Part shown: in pieces, positions 1-11,864 of the stretch
Position numbering within the stretch: the stretch's first letter is position 1
Layout of the letters: each line of letters starts with the position of its first letter
Source: Bemisia tabaci
Lineage: Eukaryota > Arthropoda > Insecta > Hemiptera > Aleyrodidae
Assembly (NCBI RefSeq): GCF_918797505.1
Contig: NC_092793.1
Location: 42,272,243 to 42,336,242, forward strand
DNA length: 64,000 nucleotides
Direction of reading: 5' to 3'
Made by a program: the position numbers and the translations under genes
Notes under the pieces: model-generated
The model's database searches: none
What the model was told of the DNA's origin: nothing
The model's input: only the letters and a program-made list of their open reading frames with translations

Positions 1-678
1 AGGAAGGGGAGTGAACCTTTCTGAGCCCCCCCCCTCCGTCCTAAAGTTAACACTCCTACCGAACGCCTACCGGATATAGTCACGCCACGCCACTGAAAAA
101 AAAGAAGTGTATAAATTACAATTAAATGTAATTGACCTCAGAATTTGACAAGCAATTTAAAACTATAAAGGAGAGGCCCCAATTTTGTACCCAATGTTTC
201 AGCGACTTCCCGAAGGCGGATTTCCTTGAAACTTTGTACGCATGTGCGGTTCGTGCTGAAGGGGTGCAATTCGTCGTCCGATTTTCGAAATTTTGATTCT
301 AAGGGTTGAAAACACGCTAAAATAGGGTGACCCGTGTGTTAGAGCGGTGTTGCGCGATCGATCGTCGTCGTCTGGTCGTCGTGGTTTCCCTTCTTTTATT
401 GCGTCTCGATCAGCTGTTTTTTCTGTCTAATTTTGGAGATTCCGAACCGGAGCAGTGTTGCCGAAATCACGAAATCTGTAATTTCACGAAATTGTTCGTT
501 CTCGGTCACCTGATGACTCGGCTGCCCGAGGCGTTCGTCGTCATGGATATTCGTCGTTTATGAAGAATTCCGATTTTTTCGTACAGTGCGCGTCGTCTTT
601 TGAATTTTGTTAATATTTGTCGTGTATGAAGAATCTCGAATTTTTAGTAAAGTGCGCGTATTCGTTTTAATATTGAGA

Positions 679-972
679 ATGGATCGGAGTCGAAAACGTG
701 GGCGTCCGGCGAAGCGTGGCAATGTTTCTCGCAATTTATCCGCGCGACGCAAAGTGCGGCATGATGGCTATCTCAGTGAGATAGATAATGTACGACGTAG
801 GGGTGAACAAGGAAATAACCTCAATTCATTTCGGCAGAGCACTGATAATATTATCGAAAATGATTATCCGGAAAATAATTTCGGACTTTTAAATGTGAAG
901 TGCCAGTATTGTGATGGAAAAATTATTGAAATTTTAGTTTTCCATCGAGAAGCTGGTCATCATAAAACTTAA
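679..972 (+). pseudogene. N-terminal remnant of Helitron protein with AT-hook
   Basis: An ATG at 679 opens a reading frame beginning MDRSRKRGRPAKRG. This contains an AT-hook core (GRP flanked by basic residues), common at the start of Helitron replicase-helicase proteins. It runs to a CQYC pair that should begin a Cys-His zinc-binding motif. After CQYCDG the frame enters repeat DNA and ends at 972, so the protein is broken inside the zinc motif. The missing part of that motif (CDALHF...CC..G) survives on the opposite strand at 2022-2264. Known of the family: Helitron proteins have an N-terminal zinc finger followed by HUH Rep and SF1 helicase. Non-functional by inference. Confidence 0.6.
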
Positions 973-2045
973 ATTCTCAATGATTTTTCGTATTCGATAG
1001 CAGAAAATTTGGTTCAAAATTTAAAGTCGTAAATTTGGATTGTTTCTCATGGAAGAGATGATTTAAGAACGGAAATTTTGAAACACCGCAACGGAGATAC
1101 GTGGTTTCGCACTTCAGTCGTGCGATACGGACATCCATCAAGTTTAAAAAAATGCATCAAGTCCCCGTCACCGCCGACCAACGCGTTTGTCGATCGAATC
1201 AACTACAGGTAGTATGAGCAGGGGGTCTAAACGCCTTCAATTTTTTGAACGCAATACGGACATCCGTCGAGGTTGTATAGTTGTATCAAGGCGCCGTAGC
1301 AAACGCGTCCCATTGTTTTTCGTTACAGACGAATATAAGTTGAGAGAGGCCAGTCATGATGCCATCAATTTTATATATACATATTTTTGGGCAAAATGAG
1401 AGACGACGTTTCTCCATTTGCGACGTTGCAGACTTTCTTTGAAATTTTATTTTTCTTTCGAGAAGCTGGTTAACAAAAAAACTTAAATTCTCCATGATTT
1501 TTCGTATGCGATTGCAGAAGATTTGGTTCAAAATTTATAGTCGTAAATTTGGATTGTTTCTCATGGAAGGGATGAATTAGGAACGGGAAATTTTGAAACA
1601 CCGCAACGGAGATACGTGGTTTCGCACTTCAGTCGTGCGATACGGACATCCATCAAGTTTAAAAAAATGCATCAAGTCCCCGTCACCGCCGACCAACGCG
1701 TTTGTCGATCGAATCAACTACAGGTAGTATGAGCAGGGGGTCAAAACGCCTTCAATTTTTTGAACGCAATACAGACATCCGTCGAGGTTATATAGTTGTA
1801 TCAAGGCGCCGTAGCAAACGCGTCCCATTGTTTATCGTTACATACGAATATAAGTTGAGAGAGGCCAGTCATAATGCCTTCAATTTTATACATACATATT
1901 TTTGGGCAAAATGAGAGACGACGTTTCTTCTTTTGCGACGTTGCAGACTTCCTTAGAAATTTTATTTTTCTTTCGAGAAGCTGGTCAACATAAAACTTAA
2001 ATTCTCCATGATTTTTCGTATTCAATAGCAGAAGATTTGGTTCAA
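933..2045. repeat. Tandem units of ~510 bp inside Helitron C
   Basis: Two full units and part of a third. The phrase ttcgagaagctgg recurs at about 951, 1460 and 1972, and the run from gaaacaccgcaacgg recurs at 1081 and 1596. Related units are in Helitron B (35.1-36.5 kb). Each unit has a frame of about 60-80 codons (SRGSKRLQFFERN...) that begins with a non-ATG codon, and differences between copies are mostly amino-acid changing, so I do not call it a gene. The unit ends resemble MITE H (34173-34426). Confidence 0.85.
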
Positions 2046-2264
2046 AATTATATGAGCTTCGGAAGCAGACAGAGATGCAAAAGCCATACAACTGTTGTAC
2101 CTCAAAATGTTGGTCATGAAAATAGGTTTGGAGAAGAGGTCGCGAAGTTGGTCTTCGATTCCAGGCTCGGCAAGTCTGAGAAGACCATTATGACAGCATC
2201 TGTTAAAATGGCCGTTCACCTCCTCTTTTTTGAAATGCAAGGCATCACAATACTGGTACTTCAC
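2022..2264 (-). pseudogene. Antisense Helitron zinc-finger fragment
   Basis: On the minus strand this encodes CDALHFKKEEVNGHF followed by NRCCHNG, LRL and a DQLRDLF..F...ILRYNSCMAFASL stretch. This is the typical layout of the Helitron N-terminal Cys-His motif and the segment after it. It matches Helitron B at 34906-35140. It lies antisense to the element that carries it and overlaps the tandem units. No initiating context; a remnant. Confidence 0.6.
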
Positions 2265-2872
2265 ATTAAAAGTCCGAAATTATTTTCCGGAATAATTTAA
2301 TTTTTCCAGATTATAAATTTAAATTGTTATTAAATGATGATAAATTCAAAATTCCAATTCCAATTTCCAAAATTTCAGAGCATGTTATATCTTCTTTCAA
2401 AATTTATTGTCAATTCAAGTTGCTATTCAATTAAAATAAATAACTTGACTACTTTTTTAGGTCTAGCGCAAGATCTCAAAATGTCTGTCACACTCATGAT
2501 TTTATATTTTTTAAGTTTATTCTTTTGTATGATTTTTCATTTAATGTTTTTAGTGTAGAGCAACATCTCAAAATTTGCCTTTTTTATTTATTGAAATTAA
2601 TAAATACATCTTCTTACAACAGTTATTTATTTTTTAATTTCAAGACTGCTGGGTCTATAAATTACTACCATATTTACAAAATTGATACTCGCAAACATGT
2701 TTTTTGTTTTTGCTGATGGGTACAACAACAGCCCCCACATGTAAAAATATTTTGTAGCTTCTGAATAATTATATTAAAAAATATAAATATGGGCATAATA
2801 GGTATAGTAAAATATATTAATACAAAAGTTATTGTTATAACATGGTGTAATTTCATTAATGACGGTTTATCA

Positions 2873-2899
2873 CCGTGCGAAGCACGGGCTGGTTGCTAG
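2873..2899 (+). other. Helitron 3' terminus: hairpin plus CTAG
   Basis: CCGTG-CGAAG-CACGG stem-loop, then a 12-base spacer ending in CTAG, followed by T. The same terminus occurs on the minus strand at 17554-17580. This is the classical Helitron termination signal. Confidence 0.85.
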
Positions 2900-3004
2900 T
2901 TCCATTATATAACGGAAAAAAAAATTGGGAGTAATTACAAAAAAATTCGCCTCTTGCAAGGGGCTTCCCTGTAAGAATTTTGACCTGAAGACAAGGGTCG
3001 AATA

Positions 3005-3257
3005 CTGCCGTGCTAAGGAAGAACGCCGTATGAGCATTCGATAGTCACCAAATTTCCTTCGATAAAATTTTTATTTTTAAGGAAAATTATACATTTATTC
3101 CTTTGAAAATGGCAGACACTTTAGATCAAATTACAAACAAAATTATCTGAGAAATTGGTGGAAAAATATTCAAAAATGTTCCTATAAATTAGTGATTTGC
3201 CTGAGGAAATTTGGCAACGCCTGAAGGCTCATACGGCGTTTTTCCTTAGCACGGCAG
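3005..3257. mobile_element. Short MITE with ~32-bp terminal inverted repeats
   Basis: The left end CTGCCGTGCTAAGGAA..AACGCCGTATGAGC is the reverse complement of the right end (GCTCATACGGCGTTTTTCC...GGCAG). It is flanked by AATA on both sides, possibly a 3-4 bp target duplication. The interior is AT-rich and non-coding. Confidence 0.7.
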
Positions 3258-3317
3258 AATAGCAGCAGTACTCCATACAATACACAGTGTGCCTCAACGA
3301 GCTAAACATGTTTTATA

Positions 3318-5130
3318 CAGGGTTATTCAAAAGTTACGCACCACTGGCCATAACTTTAGTTCTAATTATGATATCGATTTGCGGTTTGTGGCGTCCTTCC
3401 TCATATCGAGGGGGAAACTTTTTGAGGTACTTTTCAGTTCTTCACCCCCCCAGGGGGAGGGGGGGCGGGGGGCAACTCAAAAATTTCAAATGGCAACCCC
3501 CATCATGTGATACATCGTTAGAAAGAGCATGAAAAAAGAAAATTTTTGGCGCAAACCGGAAGTCGATCTGACCCCCCTGTCAAAAGTTAGGGGGGTCCGA
3601 AGGTTATTTAGGGGGTCCGTACCTTCATTTTTTAGAGTAGCTTCGGCAGCTCTTGGACATACCGTTTCTCTTTTCAAAGAGTCCTCGAATACCCCAAGTC
3701 TGATACCGAAGTCTTCATATTGCCCCCGGGCCACCACAGCCCCCCCCCCGTAGGGGGGGATGGGCCTGTTACAATGAAACATTGCATTAAAATGCGAAAA
3801 GTCACAGAAGAGCTTCAAACTTAGTATCAAATCCGAGTGGAACTTCTTGCCAATGTTAACGCAAACGCAGCCTGCGACTTTAAAGGGAGTTTTCAAAACT
3901 CTTAGCCCCCTGCCCCCCCCCCCTCATTTTTGGTTGCAGAGCGGGTAAAAACCGGGAAATTCACTACAAATAATGCCCGAAACTAATGTCCAACTTGAGG
4001 AGGACCCTTGAAACGTTGCGATCAGTCGGAGAATTGAAATAAAAGGACTGCCACCCCCTTAAAGTGCGGAAACATCCAAAACACCCCCGCTGCCCCCCTC
4101 ATTTTTCGTTGCGGAGCGGGTAAAAACCGGGAAAATCGCCAGAAATGATGCCCGAAACCACTGTAGAACTTGACGAGAACCCTTGAAACGATGCGCTCAG
4201 TCGGAGAACTGCAACACAGGAACTGCCGCCCAATTTAAGGACGGAAACATCCATAAAACCCCCGCTGCCCCCCTCTTTTTTTGTTGCAGAGCTGGTAAGA
4301 ACCGGGGCATCATTTCTGGCGATTTTCCCGGTTTTTACCCGCTCCGCAACGAAAAATGAGAGGGGCAACGGGGGTGTTTTGGATGTTTCCGCACTTTAAG
4401 GGGGTGGCAGTCCTTTTATTTCAATTCTCCGACTGATTGCAACGTTTCAAGGGTCCTCCTCAAGTTGGACATTAGTTTCGGGCATTATTTGTAGTGAATT
4501 TCCCGCTCTGCAACCAAAAATGAGGGGGGGGGGCAGGGGGCTAAGAGTTTTGAAAACTCACTTTAAAGTCGCAGGCTGCGTTTGCGTTAGCATTGGCAAG
4601 AAGTTCCACTCGGATTTGATACTAAGTTTGAAGCTCTTCTGTGACTTTTCGCATTTTAATGCAATGTTTCATTGTAACAGGCCCATCCCCCCCTACGGGG
4701 GGGGGGGGCTGTGGTGGCCCGGGGGCAATATGAAGACTTCGGTATCAGACTTGGGGTATTCGAGGACTCTTTGAAAAGAGAAACGGTATGTCCAAGAGCT
4801 GCCGAAGCTACTCTAAAAAATGAAGGTACGGACCCCCTAAATAACCTTTGGACCCCCCTAACTTTTGACAGGGGGGTCAGATCGACTTCCGGTTTGCGCC
4901 AAAAATTTTCTTTTTTCATGCTCTTTCTAACGATGTATCACATGATGGGGGTTGCCATTTGAAATTTTTGAGTTGCCCCCCGCCCCCCCTCCCCCTGGGG
5001 AGGTGAAGAACTGAAAAGTACCTCAAAAAGTTTCCCCCTCGATATGAGGAAGGACGCCACAAACCGCAAATCGATATCATAATTAGAACTAAAGTTATGG
5101 CCAGTGGTATGTAACTTTTGAATAACCCTG
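3318..5130. mobile_element. Foldback element FB-B1 with very long inverted arms
   Basis: The termini CAGGGTTATTCAAAAGTTA are inverted copies and the arms run almost to the centre (position p pairs with about 8448-p). TA flanks both ends (3316-3317 and 5131-5132), as for TA-target elements. The arms hold a ~175-bp minisatellite unit (CTCATTTTTNGTTGC..GAGCGGGTAAAAACCGGGAAA) and G/C homopolymers. Apparent reading frames are mirror pairs and non-coding. A broken second copy is at 55.4-57.7 kb. Confidence 0.9.
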
Positions 5131-5261
5131 TATGTCCAAATCGAAAATTCTTTATATTTTTAACTACAGTGTCTCTTGAGTCGTTTAAGCCCCCCCCCCC
5201 CCCCAAAAAAAAAAAAAAAGTCCGTCGAGATTCTGCATGGAACGTAAAGGCGCTTTAAAAG

Positions 5262-6175
5262 TATTCTGGGGCTATAGGTAATAGCGAAATCAACGGTAGT
5301 AAATCCCGTTATATTATTAAAAAGAAATTGACTCCATAGTTTAATGCCTTAGTTTCTTGAATACGATTATTTTAAGCCCTCAAACGTTTCACCAGTTTTA
5401 GCCATGAGGTGATTTCCTGAGAGCCGATATTATCACGAACTTCTCATAGAACCCTTCAAAAATGGCTTGCTTTTTGGGCCATCGAAATGGGGTTTAAACT
5501 GAAGCTGATAATAACACAAAGCTCTGAGAAAAATTTTGAGATGAGTATGGGAACGGTTAGTAAATAACGAGGAGCGGCGGGCAAAGTGGCTAAAATCCGA
5601 TCTAATTTTTGCCGTTTGTCTGTTGAATTGATGTTGCCGCGGACTTCTACCCGTGTCCACACATGGTTTCTGTTCAGCATGTCGATAGGTCCATAAGCAA
5701 TTCACACGTAGAATCTAATTTTCCACGTCAGGGAGTGGACATAGGTATTTTAATTTTTTCGATTTTATACGGAAAATTTATGGTTTTTCGGGATTGAAAT
5801 TACTTCTTATTGTTTCATGAAAAATAAATGCACCCAAAATGACTATAGCATATTGGCTTTTACATATGTGCACTCACGAAATTGATTCGTAAATTCAACG
5901 AGTAGGTACATCGATGTGGTATATCAAGTTTCTGCGATATTTTACGGCAAATCGGTAGATTTTCGGGTTGTAGATTTCTTACTTTCGATTCATGAATGAA
6001 TAAAGCATGGACATGATTGAGCTTCTGTGCATGGAAAGACGTTTAAAATAACAAAATCAAGACATATTTAATGCAATTGCATTTATATCGAGTCAATTTC
6101 TTTTCAGTAATATAACGGGATTTAAACTAACGGTGATTTGGGTATTTTAGCCCCAAAATAGGTACTCTTAAATCG
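5262..6175. repeat. Spacer with ~75-bp imperfect inverted repeat pair
   Basis: 5262-5335 and 6095-6170 are inverted copies (shared core AAATCCCGTTATATTA with GAAATTGACTC). The ~760 bp between them has no coding signal. Possibly a decayed element with terminal repeats. The rest of 5133-7890 is AT-rich DNA in which I see no gene. Confidence 0.5.
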
Positions 6176-6179
6176 ACTT

Positions 6180-7890
6180 TATCTTTCAGGAGTTCGACAG
6201 AATTTGTCCTTTCTTTGCTTAAATTATTCCGTAGCACTTTGCTTCAAGAATCTGGTAAGATTTTGCTTTAGACAGATCAAAAAAAATTCGTTGGAATAGC
6301 TTTCTGCATTCACAATACACGGTCTCGTCAAGGTGCGTTGTTGACCTCGCAGTGTTGGATCGTGAATTCTCTTGTCGTGCTGCTTGCCTATTTTGAAATC
6401 TCTGTACCTAAATGAAAACTAAAGGGGTTGATATGTGCGAGTTAATGACGCGCCTTATCAACACATTGTGTAGGAGTTCACTATTTGTTTTTTTTTTACG
6501 CGGGCTCTTACGACCATACCTAGACCTGCACAGCAAAATTCAAGGATCCGCTTACAAAGTTAATGGACAAGATTCTTTCACCACAGAGAGGCGCAAACAT
6601 AGGAGGATTAGAGAAAAAAAGAAATTCAAATGAAATTGAATTCAATGAATGAAATTCAATTGAAAAAGTACTTACGTAAATCAATAAAGCTGGTCGTTTC
6701 ATCACTTACAATGTATTTCTCCATAAGAAATTGGCAGCCGCTTTTTAAATGTAAATATTGAGTCAGCCGATGATTTTTTGACCAAAATGGAATTCAGAAA
6801 TGGATTCCTTGGACGTTTAAATGGTTGAAACCTTCATTAGATATATAAGAACCGACGGAATAAACCCAATTTTTAGGGAAAACTGTAGTCAATGGGCGAT
6901 TGCTAACATCTGTCATATAGTGCAGATAACAGAAAAGGTTAGCTCAATATTTAATTTGCAATAGCCAATTTCAAGATTTTTTACTTTTTTGCCTTTATTC
7001 AAAGGTGAGTTATTTTTGTAGATCAATTGTTTAGTAGGTACCTTAAGATCTTGTTAAAAGCCTTAACGGTATACATTATTTTACATTTTACTTAATTTAG
7101 AACGCACTGCGACAGTCCAACGCTCAAACCTGAATGTAGCGAGTCAGTTGTTATTTATTGATATTTTACCCTTCAATGTTTCACTGAAGACACCAAAACG
7201 AAAGTATCAATCATTGATGCTCAAAAAACCTTACCGCAGTGACAATGGGTACTGATGAGATGAGGGAGATCGGTATGCTTAAGATGGAGGCAAGGTAGGT
7301 AGACGTAGTATCCTGCTCGGTTACCAGACTTATCAATACATGTTTCTGCATAGTTATACATTACAAATACACTGGATATTACAATTGGGGGAAACAAATT
7401 TAGAACGCACCTCAAAGAACCTAAAGTTGAGAGCGTGGCACACAATGAGGCGTTTTTCTGTCATTTCGCGAACTTCCTCTCCCCCCCTTAAATTAACGAT
7501 ACGGCTTTGAAATTTTTGGAAGTAAGTAATATACGTTTTAGGGTTGTTAACGAAAAAAATTACATAATTTACCTCGCCCATTGTAAAGTGCTCTTTTATC
7601 CCCCTCAAAAAAGCCACGTCGTGCGATTTTGCCGATTATCTGTAACAATACCCTCGCACGATGTATCTGCTCACTCCCCTGGGAGCACATGGTATCCCCC
7701 GTCATTCCCCTGGAGGCACAGGGGCTTTTCTGTCCATTCCCCAGGGGAGCCCATCTGATTTCATGTCCATTCCCAGGGGAAATTTTTGTCAGGGTGTAAG
7801 TTGAAAAGCATCGAAAGTAGATAGAGACGCAGTATTTTGTCGCACTGTATCCGTTCCCAACTTCGGTGACGTCTTTGCAGGACAGTGAAA
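6180..7890. other. Gene-less spacer
   Basis: AT-rich DNA without a supported coding frame. At about 7670-7790 a short run repeats a CCATTCCCCTGGG-like phrase three to four times before hAT-like element G1 begins. Confidence 0.6.
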
Positions 7891-8156
7891 GGTCCTGTCA
7901 CAGATTAGTCCAGATCGCTAACATCGGCGGAAGAGCGTGAGTAGCTTTGTGAGCGCCATTGGCGGGAAAATCCATGGGCATTTAAAACTAGGAACCAAAA
8001 CTGAAATTTTGGCTATTTTCAGCAGATTTTCGGCGGGAGAATACTTCTTTTTCAGATTTTTGTGGGATGAAACGTTCCGAAGAATTCAAGAATTAGTTTC
8101 TCAGTAGAATTTATGTGGTTCAATATTTCCAGATTAAATAATTAAGGTGGAAATAA

Positions 8157-8490
8157 ATAAAGAAGGAGAATTAATTAAAATACGAGTAAACAAGGTTAAA
8201 AATTATTGAAACACTAAAAGGTAAGACGTTTCGAGCTGCTTCCAGCTCATTTTCAGCTGCAAAAACACATAAAAACAAGAAAAAAATTGAGTGGCGACCT
8301 GACCTCAGCCGTTATCACGTAACCACTCATAATAACGGCTGGGGTCAGGTCGCCACTCAATTTTTTACTTGTTTTTATGTGTTTTTGCAGCTGAAAATGA
8401 GCTGGTAGCAGCTCGAAACGTCCTGCCTTTAAGTGTTTCAATAATTTTTAGCCTTGTTTACCCGTATTTTAATTAATTCTCCTTCTTTAT
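8157..8490. repeat. Palindrome with ~165-bp arms inside G1
   Basis: The arms run from ATAAAGAAGGAGAATTAA to its complement, with the centre near 8323. They include CAGCTGAAAATGAGCTGG-type sequence. The same palindrome in G2 (38302-39090) is interrupted by an 8-bp-TSD MITE close to the centre. Confidence 0.9.
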
Positions 8491-8768
8491 TCGTATAATC
8501 GGGCTATGTTTTTGTGCTTTATCGGTGGAAATAAACAAATCAGAGTTCATCAGTATACTGAGTAGATGACATTATTGAAAAAATTTGCAGATTATAATAT
8601 ATCATATTTTTGAAGTTGAAAGCCTTAGAAACCAAAAATTAAAGCAAAATCCTGCCAAAATGAGACTTATGGTTCCTAGTTTTGAATTCCCGCCAGGCCC
8701 CCATGAGAGCAGTTAATTGCTACCAACTGTTGTAAGAATATTGAAACAGAATACTTAGCATAACAGTA

Positions 8769-10145
8769 AGGTGAGGTTGGGTAACTGGGCAGGAGTTCGG
8801 AGAAAAATGTCAAAATTTCAACTTCATGATTTTTTTCCCATCATTATATTGACAGTGGAGGCTACTTTTAAATTTTTTTTTAGTAAGTACAACACCTTGT
8901 CTAAATGTAGGAAGAGTCAAAAGTCGAATTTCATCTTTCAATTTTTTCCCACAAATTTTCAAAAATTTCCCGTTATTTTCACCCAGTTACCCAACGTCGT
9001 GGGGTAACTGGACTACCCCCCCTTAATTTTTGAGGGGGGCATTATTTTTAATTCTCATTGGCCAGAAAGTTATGTCCTGCTCATGAAGGTTTAAGAAAAT
9101 TTCATTTGAATGTATATAAACATGTTTAAGTGGTTAAGAATGATGTCGTAACAGTTAGCGGCAAAAAAACCCTCAAATCTGAGAATTGAATAACGGTAAA
9201 AAAAAAATGTTTCCTTGTAGATAAATGCTTAGAACTTCCTGTATTACTACTTATAAAGTAGTATTGTATACCAGGACTCTGTTTGGCCACTTTTAGTGAG
9301 ATTAAGCATGATACATTTTTAAAAAATGAAAAAAAATTAAGCCGCAAGGCTGATCTGGGATAGAGTCAGGCGCCAAAAAGTTCCCTTAATTTTTAAGGGG
9401 GGCATTATTTGTAATTCTCATTGGCCAGAAAAGAATGTCCTTCTCATGAGGGTTTCAGAGAATTTCATTTGAATTTATATAACCATGTTTAAGTCGTTAA
9501 AAGTGTTGTCATAACAGTTAGCGGCAAAAATGTAATTAAGTAATGCTTAAGTTATGCTATAATTGACTTAAGTTAGAAGTTTAGTGTGCTGGGAACCCTG
9601 ATTATTGGTCTTTGGCACTTAAAAGTCCACAATAGTCAATTAGTTTTGACATTTTCAGAAGTAAACAAACACCGAAGCACAGCAACCTTGCAATGGGTAA
9701 CTGGGCAGGTGCCACCACTGCCACCTGCCCAGTTACCTTGGGGTGGGTGCCCAGTTACCCCACAAAGGGAAAATTTTCAAGGTAACTGGGCATCAACCCT
9801 TTGCAGCCAGTATTTTCATCCAATTATGTTGTAATTACTCACGCATTACACAAATACATCATACATGAAGAAGAATTGTCAAAGTTGAATAAAATACTTG
9901 CTGGGAGTGAGATATGAGGCTCTTTTCGGGACCACCTCCGGCGTTGTTTTGAAAAAAAAGCTGTCCAATTTTCGGCACTTCACCATTCACCATAAAATTT
10001 TTTTTTGAAGTTATGTTTACATGTTCTAGATGGTTTACGTCATAATGAAGGTATGCCAACAGTGAAAACAATTTTTGCACTAATCTGGTAGAAATACGGA
10101 GGGCACTGCCCAGTTACCCCACCGCCCAGTTACCCAACCTCACCT
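8769..10145. mobile_element. TA-flanked element nested in G1, with subterminal GGGTAACTGGGCA boxes
   Basis: The inverted termini AGGTGAGGTTGGGTAACTGG are flanked by TA (8767-8768 and 10146-10147). G2 has the uninterrupted target: a single TA at 38024-38025 in otherwise matching sequence. GGTAACTGGGCA or its complement recurs inside (about 9697, 9728, 9749, 9780, 10108), which could be internal transposase-binding sites. Two related ~150-bp segments (9018-9170 and 9385-9530) form a direct repeat. No coding frame recognised. Confidence 0.9.
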
Positions 10146-10524
10146 TACTTGATAAAATCTTATTTGATCAAAAACCATTATTACACATTACTATTTATAC
10201 TTTTTTCAAGCTTTATAATCAGATTCAATAGGAAATTTCTCTCGATCCGGTCAAGTTCTTTCACTACTGGTAGTGCCATCAATTTTCTAAAGTTGCCTAA
10301 CCTGTAGCAAAATTACTCACGCTTCTGAAGCATTGGCTAGATTGGATGTTAGCGATCTGGACTAATCTGTGGGTCCTGTATGCAAATCCCATGGATGTAG
10401 TTCTGTGATGCTCCCCTTTACATGGTGGGCTGCAGTCATAAAGGGCCTGTGGCATTTCCCTTAAGTTCTTTGATGATCCACGAGACACCGTGAGAGGTCC
10501 CACGGAAGCACATAGGGTCATATA

Positions 10525-10926
10525 CAGGGTGTCTCACGAAAAAGGGGCCACCTTGAATATCTGCTGAATGCGTTAGAATATCGAAAAACGGTAAAAGACG
10601 TGTCTGTTTACACCGAGGGGGACAGGGGGACACCTTTTGGTGTATGTGACATTTTTCCAAACCGCGAGAGGGGCGCAGGGTGGGGGATGCCCCACCCGTT
10701 AGTCGAACTTTTCAAATGGCACCCCTACTTTTTTATTTCAGAAATCAATTTTACGGAAAAAAACAAGCCACCCTATCCAAACAGAATGTAAATCGGACAA
10801 TTTTTTAGTGATTGGCAGAGGTTGAGACATTTTTTTCATGCTCTTTTCAGAAATAATCCACGCCAAATGGAATTGCCGTATCAAACCAAACCCTCCGCCA
10901 AAAAATTCTTAATCATTGCACTTTCA

Positions 10927-10982
<56 letters not shown>

Positions 10983-11421
10983 CACTCGAAATCTGGAGCA
11001 CGCGGAGCCCTTCTCTGCGACATTGAAATTCGTTTTACCTAACATCTCCGAGGGGCGCTCATCGGGGAGGGAGTAGTGAGTTTTAGACAAGAATTATTAT
11101 TTTTCTTTCTGAAGCATAAGCAACCGTGTCCAAGAAGAAAAAGCTAAGTAGAAAAACAACGCACCGCGGAAAAATAACGTCCTCAGAAGTATCGAGGTCC
11201 GGCTCAAACCGTTGCAACCCACCCCGAAAAAGCTAGTCTATTTGTTTTTCTACTTAGCTTTTTCTTCATGGACACGGTTACTTATGCTTCAGAAAGAAAA
11301 ATAATAATTCTTGTCTAAAACTCACTACTCCCTCCCCGATGAGCGCCCCTCGGAGATGTTAGGTATAACGAATTTCAATGTCGCAGAGAAGGGCTCCGCG
11401 TGCTCCAGATTTCGAGTACAG

Positions 11422-11453
<32 letters not shown>

Positions 11454-11862
11454 CCGTATCGAAAGCGCAATTTTTAAGAATTTTTTTGGCGGAAAGTTCG
11501 GTTTGATACGGGTATTCCATTGGGCGTGGGGAATTTTTGAAAAGGGCATGCGAAAAAAATGTTTCAACCTCTGCCAATCACTGATGAATTGTCCGATTTA
11601 CATTCGGTTTGAACACCCTGTTCAAACCACCCTGGCTTGTTTTTTTCCGTAGAATTGATTTCTGAAATAAAAAATTAGAAGTGCCTTTGAAAAGTTCGAC
11701 TTACGGGTGGGGCACTCCCCGCCCCTCACGCGGTTTGGGAAAATTTCAAATACGCCAAAATGTGTCCCCATCGATATAAACGAACACGTCTTTTACCGTT
11801 TTTCGAAATTCCAACGCGTTCGGCAGATATTCAAAATGGCCTCTTTTTCGTGAGACACCCTG
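10525..11862. mobile_element. Foldback element FB-C1
   Basis: Inverted termini CAGGGTGTCTCACGAAAAA with TA on both sides (10523-10524 and 11863-11864). The arms are near-mirror images. The A tract at 10929-10978 (about 50) faces a T tract of about 27 at 11427-11453, so the tract differs between arms. The family includes FB-C2 at 14181-15388. The frames in it are arm mirrors and not genes. Confidence 0.9.
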
Positions 11863-11864
11863 TA

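Larger units (their letters stand above)
156..2899 (+). mobile_element. Helitron C, non-autonomous, rearranged
   Basis: The right end has the Helitron 3' signature: a hairpin (CCGTGCGAAGCACGG, 2873-2887) about 12 bases before CTAG, with T as the next base. The left end, near AAAACTATAAAGG at about 159, matches the 5' end of Helitron A (28685, minus strand), and the first ~330 bases match Helitron A. The 5' dinucleotide here reads TT rather than TC. Inside are a sense N-terminal coding remnant, ~510-bp tandem units, and an antisense fragment of the same protein. The last ~450 bases match the 3' end of Helitron A. No Rep or helicase domain remains, so it would need proteins supplied in trans. 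Confidence 0.8.
7899..10371. mobile_element. hAT-like non-autonomous element G1 (8-bp TSD)
   Basis: The terminal repeats begin CACAGATTAGTCCAGATCGC and run into CTAACATC. They are flanked by a perfect 8-bp duplication ggtcctgt (7891-7898 and 10372-10379), the target-duplication length expected of hAT elements. A second copy in opposite orientation is at 37808-39348. The body contains a long palindrome (8157-8490). A separate TA-flanked element (8769-10145) is nested in it; without that, G1 is about 1.1 kb. No transposase is present, so the superfamily call rests on the duplication length. Confidence 0.85.

Noticed and set aside
1187..1399. ~70-codon frame (SRGSKRLQFFERN...) repeated in all 510-bp units on both Helitrons
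   Set aside because: It starts on a non-ATG codon, is carried by a tandem repeat, and the differences between copies are mostly amino-acid changing. Conservation reflects recent duplication.
3486..4962. Several 70-136 codon frames in FB-B1
   Set aside because: They come as mirror pairs on opposite strands of the foldback arms and have no family features.
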